From contig PZPC01000015.1 in NCBI GenBank assembly GCA_003045895.1, positions 16,565 through 80,564 of the forward strand: DNA of 64,000 bases, read 5' to 3'. The translations under genes and the position numbers were made by a program. Shown here in pieces: positions 8,072 through 15,909 of the stretch. Below the pieces are notes generated by a model. That model had not been told where the DNA came from and did no database searches. It saw only the letters and a program-made list of their open reading frames with translations. Each line of letters starts with the position of its first letter. Position 1 is the stretch's first letter. Source of the DNA: Bacteroidota bacterium (GTDB lineage: Bacteria; Bacteroidota; Bacteroidia; Chitinophagales; Saprospiraceae).

Positions 8072-10720
8072 ATGAGAATTCTTCTCCTTTTCCTCGCATT
8101 TATCTTCGCTGGAAATCTCCAGGCTCAGCCGGTTGACTTACTACCCGGTCGGTTTTCCTTTGATCTCGAGTTGAGCTACGAGGAGGCTATTTTGTCTCCC
8201 GCTGCTTTTCTGGGCTACGAGCTGGGGGAACGGTTTACCGAATACGAGAAATCAGTTCAGTACTTCAAATACCTGAGCGAACAGTCGGACCGCATCCAAT
8301 GGCACCAATACGGGGAAACCTACGAAGGTCGGCCCCTCCTCAATCTGGTGGTCAGCGATCCGGAGAATTTGGGCCGCATCGAAGATTTGCGCATGCGCCA
8401 CTTGCGCCTGCTGGAGCCAGGTATCCTCAATACGAAGGAGGGTCAGGAGATTATCATGAACGATCCGGTCTTCACCTCTTTCAGTTACAACATCCATGGC
8501 AACGAGGCTTCCTCTACCGAAGCGGCTATGCAGGTTGCTTACCGGTTGGCCGCGGCCAAGGATGCGGAAACGGCGGCGATTCTGGCTAAGAGTGTGATCA
8601 TCATGTACGTTTGCATCAACCCCGATGGTCGCGATCGCTATGTTTACTGGATCAATGGGGTTGGCCGCTCCATACCCGGGGTTAATCCCAACGATTTAGA
8701 ACACTACGCCCCCTGGCCGAATGGCCGCACCAACCACTATTGGTTCGACCTGAACCGCGATTGGATCTGGGGCGTACACCCCGAATCGCGGGGGCACGCC
8801 ACCGAATACCAGCGCTGGATGCCGCAGGTCCACGTCGACTACCACGAGCAGGGCTATGACTCCAATTACTTCACCGCTCCGGGAGCGACGCCGCGCAACC
8901 TGCTCCTGCCCGACACCTACGAGGCCTGGAGCGATACCTTTGGCCTGGCCAATATTGCTGCTTTTGACCGGGAGGGTATCATGTATTTCACCCGCGACCG
9001 TTTCGACTTTTTCTACCCGGGCTACGGTTCCAGCTATCCCAGCGTCATGGGCGCCATCGGCATGCTGGTAGAACAGGGCGGTATAGCTGCGGGGCGGGCC
9101 GTCACGACGGATGACGACTACGTGCTCACGCTGCGGCAACGGATATTTGACCATTACCTCACTTCCCTGGCAACCATCCGCAAGGCAGCAGCACAGCGCG
9201 AAAACCTCTTGCGCTACAGCGTGGCTGCCTGGACGCCAGCCACCAAGAAGACCTCCAGTGAAACCTACATCGTTCGCCAGGAAGCAGGCGGCTACTTGCG
9301 GGATTTCCTGCAGGTCATGGGCCGCCAACAGATTGCTGTTCAGCAAGCAACGGCCGATTTTAGCCTTCCGGATTGCCTGGACTACCGCACCGGAAAAAGC
9401 GGTATCCAACAGTTTGCCAAAGGCGATTTTCTGATTACCGCCAACCAACCCCGCCACCTCTTGATCCACAGTTTGCTGGAGCGCAACCTGGCGATCGAGG
9501 ATTCGGTGATGTACGACATGGCCACCTGGTCTGCCCCTCTGGCGTATAACCTGGCGGCGTACGTGAGCAGCAGCAGCGTAAAAGTAAAAACTACCCCCGT
9601 TGACCTGGAGCAGCTATTTAGCGCCGGCACCGTAAATGCCAGTAAGCTGGCAGGACAACCGGCCTATGCTTATCTGATCGACTGGAACGAACGCCTGGCG
9701 CCCAAGGCACTGGCTCAGCTCTGGGAAAAAGGCTACCGGGTACGCAGTGCCGTGGCACCGTTTACGAATGGCGATCAAGCGTTTTCTGCCGGAACCCTGA
9801 TCGTATTGCGCGGCCGGAACCTGGAACGCGAGCAAAATTTTGCGGCGGATATGGCCGGCATTGCCGAGGCTACAGGTACCACCATCTGGGCCTTGCCCAC
9901 GGGCCGCATGCGCGACGGTTTTGACCTGGCTTCCAGCCGCAACCAACCCGTCAAACAGCCCCGCGTAGCCATGTTGGTGGAGCCGCCTTTTGATACCTAC
10001 ACCGCCGGACAGGTCTATTTCTTGTTCGATCAGGAGACTGATTTTCCCATCGACCGGGTTCGGGTTTCTTCCTTTGCGCAAACCAGCCTGCCCAAATTTG
10101 GCCAGCGGTATGGTTACGTCAATATCAACGATTATGATGTGTTGATCCTGCCCGGTGGCGGTAAACTGGAGCGGCTCTTCTGGCAGGAGCAGCGCCAGGA
10201 GATCACCCAGTGGTTGGAACGGGGCGGTACCCTGATTGCCCTGGAAGACGCCGCAGAATACTTTACCGAAGAGGGTAAGTTCAGCAAATTGAAGCTGGTA
10301 AGCCCCGGTCGCGATACCAGCATGGCAGCTAAAGAGCTGACCTACGGCGAGCAGGAGGCCTACGCCGGCTTGAAGCGGATTCCCGGCTCGGCATTACGCA
10401 CCCACATCGACACCACTCACCCCCTGGCCTTCGGGGTGAAACCGGAAGTCTTTGGTTTGAAACTAAGCGCTACGGCGCTGGAGCCCGCTGCCGAGCTGGA
10501 GTCGGTTGGGGTTTACCACAATCAGGCCAGCGAGTTGCTAACGGCTGGCTACGCATCAACGGATAATTTGAACCGCCTGGCAGGAAAGACCTTCGCTGGC
10601 GTGCAGCGCTACGGAAACGGAAAGATCGTCTACCTCCTGGACAATCCCCATTATCGCATGTTCTGGCGCGGAGCCAGCCGGATGGTCCAGAATGCCGCCT
10701 TTATTTTACCTGCCTACTAA
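8072..10720 (+). CDS. secreted M14-family zinc carboxypeptidase
   Basis: An 882-residue exported peptidase with an N-terminal signal peptide (MRILLLFLAFIFAGNLQAQ). The M14 domain spans about 50-370: the zinc-binding motif is YNIHGNEAS (HxxE), substrate-side residues appear in LNRDWIWGVHPESRGH and VDYHEQGYDSNYF, and LVEQGG may hold the catalytic Glu. The remaining ~500 residues include a class I amidotransferase-like segment (YDVLILPGGGKLERLFW ... GGTLIALEDAAEYF) common in large Bacteroidota M14 enzymes. It probably degrades peptides in the periplasm or outside the cell. No T9SS C-terminal domain is evident. It is monocistronic. Confidence 0.9.
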   Translation: MRILLLFLAFIFAGNLQAQPVDLLPGRFSFDLELSYEEAILSPAAFLGYELGERFTEYEKSVQYFKYLSEQSDRIQWHQYGETYEGRPLLNLVVSDPENLGRIEDLRMRHLRLLEPGILNTKEGQEIIMNDPVFTSFSYNIHGNEASSTEAAMQVAYRLAAAKDAETAAILAKSVIIMYVCINPDGRDRYVYWINGVGRSIPGVNPNDLEHYAPWPNGRTNHYWFDLNRDWIWGVHPESRGHATEYQRWMPQVHVDYHEQGYDSNYFTAPGATPRNLLLPDTYEAWSDTFGLANIAAFDREGIMYFTRDRFDFFYPGYGSSYPSVMGAIGMLVEQGGIAAGRAVTTDDDYVLTLRQRIFDHYLTSLATIRKAAAQRENLLRYSVAAWTPATKKTSSETYIVRQEAGGYLRDFLQVMGRQQIAVQQATADFSLPDCLDYRTGKSGIQQFAKGDFLITANQPRHLLIHSLLERNLAIEDSVMYDMATWSAPLAYNLAAYVSSSSVKVKTTPVDLEQLFSAGTVNASKLAGQPAYAYLIDWNERLAPKALAQLWEKGYRVRSAVAPFTNGDQAFSAGTLIVLRGRNLEREQNFAADMAGIAEATGTTIWALPTGRMRDGFDLASSRNQPVKQPRVAMLVEPPFDTYTAGQVYFLFDQETDFPIDRVRVSSFAQTSLPKFGQRYGYVNINDYDVLILPGGGKLERLFWQEQRQEITQWLERGGTLIALEDAAEYFTEEGKFSKLKLVSPGRDTSMAAKELTYGEQEAYAGLKRIPGSALRTHIDTTHPLAFGVKPEVFGLKLSATALEPAAELESVGVYHNQASELLTAGYASTDNLNRLAGKTFAGVQRYGNGKIVYLLDNPHYRMFWRGASRMVQNAAFILPAY

Positions 10721-10731
10721 AACGCAGCCAC

Positions 10732-11055
10732 ATGAATCCTTTTTTGCAATTGGAAAAAATACCCAGTAAGGAAATTGTCCCGGGTTTTCACGGTAAATTT
10801 ATTCATACAGACCGCATGACCGTCGGGCATTTTACGGTAAAAGCGGGTAGTGTTCTGCCCGAACACCAACATCCGCACGAACAGATTACCAATTTGTTGG
10901 CGGGAACCTTTGAAATGACCGTCAATGGGCAGACTACCATTTGCCAGGCCGGCGAGGTAGTGGTCATTCCCGGCAATACACCCCACGCCGGCCGCGCCCT
11001 TACCGACTGCCAGCTGATCGACGTCTTTCAGCCCGCCAGGACCGATTACCAGTAG
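10732..11055 (+). CDS. small cupin-domain protein
   Basis: A single-domain cupin of 107 residues. The metal-binding motif reads PEHQHPHEQITNLLAGTFEMTV, with a second half GEVVVIPGNTPHAGRAL. Such proteins serve as small isomerases, dioxygenase-like enzymes or metabolite sensors; the substrate cannot be assigned. Its stop is immediately followed by the MarR gene start (11056), so the two are co-transcribed and may be functionally linked. Confidence 0.85.
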   Translation: MNPFLQLEKIPSKEIVPGFHGKFIHTDRMTVGHFTVKAGSVLPEHQHPHEQITNLLAGTFEMTVNGQTTICQAGEVVVIPGNTPHAGRALTDCQLIDVFQPARTDYQ

Positions 11056-11499
11056 ATGACTACGCCCAAGGACACCAAGAATTTTGGCGCTTTGATGGAT
11101 CGTACCCTGAAGATCATCAAGCAAAACTACCTGCAAGCTTTTCGCGAAGCCGGGGTGGATATCACCACCGAGCAGTGGGTACTCCTCGACCGCCTAATGA
11201 TCGCTGATGGGATATCACAAACCGAGTTGGCCAGCGACAGTTTCAAAAATGCACCTACGGTGTCTCGTATTATTGAACTGCTCCGGCAGAAAGGACTGAT
11301 CAAAAAGAAGCAATCATCCGACGACAAACGGCAATTCCTGATTTTCCTGACCGAGGAGGGGCGCACCTTGCACAGCCGGGCATTGCCTCGCGTACTGGCG
11401 CTGCGCAGCCAGGGGTGGCACGGTCTTGACGATGTCGACTACGGGCATTTCGTCCGGATCATGAGCCAGATAGAAAAAAATTTTTCGGAGCCGGATTGA
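11056..11499 (+). CDS. MarR-family transcriptional regulator
   Basis: A 147-residue winged-helix protein. The recognition part is seen in SQTELASDSFKNAPTVSRIIELLRQKGLIKKKQSSDDKRQFLIFLTEEGR, the typical MarR helix-turn-helix plus wing with its DxR tip. It begins directly after the cupin stop codon. It likely represses a small regulon in response to a ligand; the cupin is an obvious candidate partner. Confidence 0.88.
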   Translation: MTTPKDTKNFGALMDRTLKIIKQNYLQAFREAGVDITTEQWVLLDRLMIADGISQTELASDSFKNAPTVSRIIELLRQKGLIKKKQSSDDKRQFLIFLTEEGRTLHSRALPRVLALRSQGWHGLDDVDYGHFVRIMSQIEKNFSEPD

Positions 11500-11509
11500 C
11501 GCCAGACTC

Positions 11510-12217
11510 TTACTTTAATACTTCACCCAACACCCGCCACACATTGCCCGCTACAATCACCTGGCCCTGCTCGTTGGGATGGATTCGGTCGGCCAGGTTG
11601 AGGGTCGGAATGCCACCGACGTCAGCGAGCAGAAAGGGGATGAGGGCTGCATGGTTATCTGTGGCCAGTTTCTGGTAGATCGTACGAAATTCCCTGGCGT
11701 AAGCGCTACCCATGTTCGGCGGAGCTTCCATGCCCGCTACGATGAGTTGGGCGGTTGGATATTTTGCTTTGACTTTGTCCAGAATCCCCTGCAGATTGGT
11801 ACGGGTGGTAGCCAGGTCGAAGCCGCGCAGGGCATCGTTGCCACCCAACTCCAATATAAATACGTCAACGGGTTGTTCCATCACCCAGTCAATGCGGTTG
11901 ATACCGCCGGCCGATGTTTCTCCGCTCAGGCCCGCGTTGACCACCTCGTAGTTCAACCCCAGGGAATCGATCTTGTCCTGGATCAGGGAAGGGAAGGAAT
12001 ACTGCTCATCCAATCCGTAGCCAGCGGTAAGGCTGTCACCGAAGAAAATAATTCTTGCTTTTTTACGGGCTGGCTTTGTCGAATCCACGGCAACGGTTGC
12101 TGCTGCTGCTGGCTTACTGGTCGCTGCTGCTGCGGGCTGTGGTTCCTGACCACAAGACCAGCACAGTAATAACAGGAGCACGATTGAAATAAGAAAATTT
12201 GTTTTTAAACTATTCAT
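11510..12217 (-). CDS. SGNH-type arylesterase / lysophospholipase (TesA-like), probable lipoprotein
   Basis: A 235-residue GDSL/SGNH hydrolase. Block I is FFGDSLTAGYGL, block III GGNDALRG, and block V DRIHPNEQGQ supplies the Asp-His pair. The N-terminus LLLLLCWSCGQEP is a lipoprotein-like signal, so the enzyme is probably anchored in the envelope; the lipobox is not perfect. The ATG at 12217 was preferred because it begins directly before the signal sequence. It is divergent from the ybbA-like ATPase at 12399, the same arrangement as tesA and ybbAP in E. coli, which supports a shared function. Confidence 0.85.
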   Translation of the reverse strand: MNSLKTNFLISIVLLLLLCWSCGQEPQPAAAATSKPAAAATVAVDSTKPARKKARIIFFGDSLTAGYGLDEQYSFPSLIQDKIDSLGLNYEVVNAGLSGETSAGGINRIDWVMEQPVDVFILELGGNDALRGFDLATTRTNLQGILDKVKAKYPTAQLIVAGMEAPPNMGSAYAREFRTIYQKLATDNHAALIPFLLADVGGIPTLNLADRIHPNEQGQVIVAGNVWRVLGEVLK

Positions 12218-12354
12218 AGGTTTGACTGTACTTATAAGCTGTTGTTGGTCGAGACGTGGGCCGTGTTTGTCCATCCAGGTAGCGCTATCTATCTAAATAG
12301 CCACTGGCCCAACATCCTTCCGCCATTCGTGTTGTTAGTAGATACGTAACTACC

Positions 12355-12378
12355 GTAGGATAGATTCAACGATCCTAC
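12355..12378. promoter_or_regulatory. inverted repeat in divergent tesA/ybbA region
   Basis: GTAGGAT (12355-12361) and ATCCTAC (12372-12378) form a 7-bp perfect inverted repeat just upstream of the ABC gene, in the shared divergent promoter region. It could be an operator or a short mRNA leader hairpin. No regulator gene is adjacent. Confidence 0.3.
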
Positions 12379-12398
12379 CCATCATAAAGTTTTATTTT

Positions 12399-13091
12399 AT
12401 GTCAACCATTCTTGCCGTTAACCAGCTTACAAAAACTTACCAAAGTGGCGATCGGTCGCTGACGGTGCTTGCCGATGTCTCTTTTGCCATTCAACCGGGG
12501 GAGAGCCTGGCTATTGTGGGCCCCTCGGGTAGTGGTAAAACCACTTTGCTGGGGTTGTGCGCCGGCCTGGACCGGGCTGGTAGCGGCGAAGTTATCCTCT
12601 GTGACGCTTTGCTCAACGAGCTGAGCGAAGATGCCCGCGCAGCCGTCCGCAATCGCAACGTGGGGTTTATTTTTCAGAACTTTCAACTCATTCCTACGCT
12701 TACGGCGTTGGAAAACGTGATGATTCCGGCCGAGCTCAACGGCCGCAAAGATGCCCGCGTTGCTGCTTTAGCCCTTTTGGAAAAGGTGGGCCTGGCCGAC
12801 CGCTCGCATCATTACCCCAGCCAACTTTCCGGGGGGGAACAACAGCGGGTAGCGCTGGCCCGCGCCTTTTGCAATAACCCACAGATTCTCTTCGCCGATG
12901 AACCCACCGGCAACCTGGATGAAAGCACCGGCCAAATGGTGGAAGACCTGCTGTTCAGCCTCAACCAGGAAATGGGGACCACCCTGGTGATTGTCACCCA
13001 CGACCTGGAACTGGCAGGAAAAACCCAACGCATTATTCAACTCAAAGGGGGCCAGGTTTTTTCCGATACCCGTACCCAAACTCCGGCTTAA
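12399..13091 (+). CDS. ABC transporter ATP-binding protein (YbbA/LolD type)
   Basis: A 230-residue ABC ATPase of the MacB/LolD/YbbA class. Walker A is GPSGSGKTT, the signature LSGGEQQRVALARA, Walker B ILFADEPTGNLDE, and the H-loop VTHD. Its stop codon is separated by a single base from the next gene's ATG (13093), so it pairs with that FtsX-type permease. With the divergent TesA-like esterase it reproduces the YbbA-YbbP-TesA set, for which hydrophobic ester or lipid processing at the inner membrane has been proposed. Confidence 0.92.
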   Translation: MSTILAVNQLTKTYQSGDRSLTVLADVSFAIQPGESLAIVGPSGSGKTTLLGLCAGLDRAGSGEVILCDALLNELSEDARAAVRNRNVGFIFQNFQLIPTLTALENVMIPAELNGRKDARVAALALLEKVGLADRSHHYPSQLSGGEQQRVALARAFCNNPQILFADEPTGNLDESTGQMVEDLLFSLNQEMGTTLVIVTHDLELAGKTQRIIQLKGGQVFSDTRTQTPA

Positions 13092-13092
13092 T

Positions 13093-15624
13093 ATGATCGA
13101 TTGGTCCTTTATCCGCCAGCTGGCCTGGCGGGATTCGCGCAAAAACCGTGGGCGCCTGGTATTGTTTATGTCTTCCATCATTTTGGGTATTGCCGCCCTG
13201 GTGGCCATCAACTCTTTCAATTACAACTTACAAGATGATATCGACGAGCAGGCTGCTTCCCTCCTGGGCGCCGACCTGGTCGTTAGTGGCAACCAACCCG
13301 TTACGGATAGCCTGGGCGTCCTGCTGGCGGCCTTGCCCGGCGAAAAAGCGACCAAACTGGACTTGTTCTCCATGGCTTATTTTCCGGCTACAGACCGCAC
13401 GCAGTTTGTGCGTCTCCAGGGGCTGGCCGGCAACTTCCCCTTCTATGGCAGCCTGAAAACAGAACCCGCTACCGCCCGCCAGGAACTCACCAATCCCCAC
13501 GCCGCCCTGGTCGACAATGGCTTTATGGACCAGTATGGTATCCAGATTGGTGACAGTATCCGCCTGGGTAATCGGTCTTTTTTCATTGCTGGCCGGTTGC
13601 TCAACGATTTTGCCAGTGCCAATGTCGCTGCTGGTTTTGCACCCCCGGTTTACGTGGCCCAGTCGGCCCTGGAGCAAACGGGACTCGTGCAGGCCGGTAG
13701 CCTGGTGAATTACAATTATTATTACAAACTACCCGCAGCGTTTGAGGTCAAGCCCTGGACCGATAAATACGACAATGCTTTCCGCAATGAAAGCCTGCGC
13801 CTGCAAACCATTGCTGGCCAGAAAGAAAACCTCAGTGATGCGTTTGCCAATTTGAATTCCTTTCTCAACCTCGTGGCCCTGGTCTCCCTTTTGTTGGGCT
13901 GTATTGGGGTGGCCAGTAGTGTGTTGATCTACGTGCGTACGAAGATACCTTCCATCGCCATCTTTCGCTGTCTGGGCATGAAAGGGCGTGATGTTTTTCT
14001 GGTTTACCTGCTGCAAATTCTGGTGCTGGGTGGGCTGGGTGTTGTTTTTGGGGCGGTCCTGGGAACCGTGGTGCAACTGGTGCTCCCCATTCTTTTTAAA
14101 GATTTTTTGCCCCTGGAGGTGTCCACGAGCATCTCCTGGCCAGCGATCGGTGAAGGCCTGGTGATTGGGATTTTTATCACCATGCTTTTTGCTTTGGTCC
14201 CCTTGTTGCCGGTTCGCCGCATCAGCCCCCTCCGCATTCTGCGCACGGCTTTCGAACAGGATTTGGGGCAGCGCGACTATGCCCAGTGGGCCGTTTACCT
14301 GGCGATTGTGGCGGGCTTACAGGCCTTCCTTTGGTACCTTACGGGTAGCTTTGTCAATGGACTGATGTTTACGGGGGGCTTATTGGTGTCTTTTCTGCTC
14401 CTGTTCGCAGTAGCGCGGCTCATCACCTGGGGGGTCCAGCGGTTTTTCCCCCGCCGGTGGAGTTTTGTTTTCCGGCAAGGGCTGGCCAACCTCTTTCGGC
14501 CCAACAACCAAACGGCCACCCTCTTGGTGTCCATCGGGCTGGGAACGGCTATCCTGACCACCCTTTTTATTATCCAGGGGTTGTTGCTCGAAAATGTAGG
14601 TGAGATGGACGCCGGTAACCAACCCAACGTCATTCTCTACGGGATTGAAAAAGAGCAAATGACGGGCCTGAGCGAACTGACCACCAGTTTTAAGCTGCCC
14701 ATTGTGCAGCAGGTGCCCATTGTGACCATGCGCATGACGGGGTGGCAGGGGCGTACCAAAGCCGACTGGCTGGCCGACTCTACCCGCCAGGCCGAGCGCT
14801 GGGCCTTTAACCGCGAAATACGGGTCACCTTCCGGGATTCACTGGATGGCTTTGAAGAAGTGTTATCCGGTACTTTTCCGAAGCCCCGGGCCGCCCATGG
14901 TGATTCTGTTTTCATCTCGTTGGAAGAAGGTTTTGCCGAGTCCATGCACGTAAAGGTAGGAGACGAAATCTCGTTCAACGTGCAAGGCATGCCCCTGACT
15001 ACCTTCGTAGGAAGCACCCGCAAGGTCGATTTTACTAAAATGCGCACCAGGTTTCTCGTGATTTTTCCGGCAGGTGTTTTGGAGAATGCGCCCCAATTTC
15101 AGGTATTGGTAACCAAATCGCCCAATCCTGCTACCACCGCCAGGTACCGGACGGCCGTCGTGAAGGCTTTTCCGAATGTTTCTGTCGTTGACCTGAGCTC
15201 CATCCTGACGGCCTTAAGTGATATCCTGGCCAAGGTGTCCTACGTGATCCAGTTCATGGCCGTGTTCAGTATCCTGACGGGTTTCATCGTGCTGGTCAGT
15301 TCTTTGCTGCTGAGTAAGTTGCAACGGATAAAGGAAAGTGTCCTGCTGCGGACGCTCGGGGCCAGTAGTAAGCAGTTGCTACAGATTAGCGCTACGGAAT
15401 ACGCCTTGCTCGGGACACTGGCTGCTGCCACGGGTATTTTTATCGCCCTGGTGAGCAGTTGGCTACTGGCCAGCTTCCAGTTGAAACTGACGTTTTATGT
15501 GCCCTGGTTAGCCATCGGTGTCATTTTTGTATTGGTGGTGGCGATCATTGTGGTGATCGGTCTGCTCAATAGTCGGGACGTGTTGCGCAAAAGTCCGTTG
15601 GAGGTCTTACGGCGGGAAGTGTAA
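13093..15624 (+). CDS. FtsX-type ABC permease (YbbP-like)
   Basis: An 843-residue membrane protein. It has an N-terminal TM helix (residues ~23-43), a large extracytoplasmic domain, then FtsX-type helices (LVALVSLLLGCIGVASSVLIYVR onward), a second TM block with another periplasmic domain, and a C-terminal four-helix FtsX block ending in DVLRKSPLEVLRREV. The two-FtsX-domain architecture and length match YbbP. The ATG at 13093 was chosen because it lies directly after the ATPase stop and begins the conserved FIRQLAWRDSRKNRGRL segment. It likely forms a dimeric exporter-like complex with the upstream ATPase. Confidence 0.9.
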   Translation: MIDWSFIRQLAWRDSRKNRGRLVLFMSSIILGIAALVAINSFNYNLQDDIDEQAASLLGADLVVSGNQPVTDSLGVLLAALPGEKATKLDLFSMAYFPATDRTQFVRLQGLAGNFPFYGSLKTEPATARQELTNPHAALVDNGFMDQYGIQIGDSIRLGNRSFFIAGRLLNDFASANVAAGFAPPVYVAQSALEQTGLVQAGSLVNYNYYYKLPAAFEVKPWTDKYDNAFRNESLRLQTIAGQKENLSDAFANLNSFLNLVALVSLLLGCIGVASSVLIYVRTKIPSIAIFRCLGMKGRDVFLVYLLQILVLGGLGVVFGAVLGTVVQLVLPILFKDFLPLEVSTSISWPAIGEGLVIGIFITMLFALVPLLPVRRISPLRILRTAFEQDLGQRDYAQWAVYLAIVAGLQAFLWYLTGSFVNGLMFTGGLLVSFLLLFAVARLITWGVQRFFPRRWSFVFRQGLANLFRPNNQTATLLVSIGLGTAILTTLFIIQGLLLENVGEMDAGNQPNVILYGIEKEQMTGLSELTTSFKLPIVQQVPIVTMRMTGWQGRTKADWLADSTRQAERWAFNREIRVTFRDSLDGFEEVLSGTFPKPRAAHGDSVFISLEEGFAESMHVKVGDEISFNVQGMPLTTFVGSTRKVDFTKMRTRFLVIFPAGVLENAPQFQVLVTKSPNPATTARYRTAVVKAFPNVSVVDLSSILTALSDILAKVSYVIQFMAVFSILTGFIVLVSSLLLSKLQRIKESVLLRTLGASSKQLLQISATEYALLGTLAAATGIFIALVSSWLLASFQLKLTFYVPWLAIGVIFVLVVAIIVVIGLLNSRDVLRKSPLEVLRREV

Positions 15625-15647
15625 CGGGTTGCCCCCCCCAAAAAAAA

Positions 15648-15680
15648 CTCCCCCAGCATCCGTTGCCGGCGCCGGGGGAG
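15648..15680 (-). terminator. GC-rich hairpin with T8 on the minus strand
   Basis: CTCCCCC (15648-15654) pairs with GGGGGAG (15674-15680). On the minus strand the stem is followed directly by eight Ts (A-run 15640-15647 on plus), the layout of an intrinsic terminator for leftward transcription. On the plus strand it has no T run. No annotated minus-strand gene lies to its right. Confidence 0.5.
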
Positions 15681-15909
15681 ACCACACACTATGAGAACAC
15701 CCATTATATCTTTTCCTTGCTTAAAGGATTTTATTCGCTTATCTTCACTATTATAGACACTTAAAAGCACCATTTGTATGCACAGGTAAATGTTATTGTT
15801 TTTAACAAATGACCTAAAGTCTTGTTTGTTAGAATGTTATAAATGTTTATTAAAGTATTGTTTTAAAATATTTAACATTTTTTGTAAGAATTACGACAAT
15901 TTTTGAGCC

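Noticed and set aside
15495..15773. 92-residue minus-strand frame across the ybbP end
   Set aside because: It overlaps the end of ybbP and passes through the GC hairpin and A-run; no protein-like features. A non-coding minus transcript remains possible and is listed as a finding.
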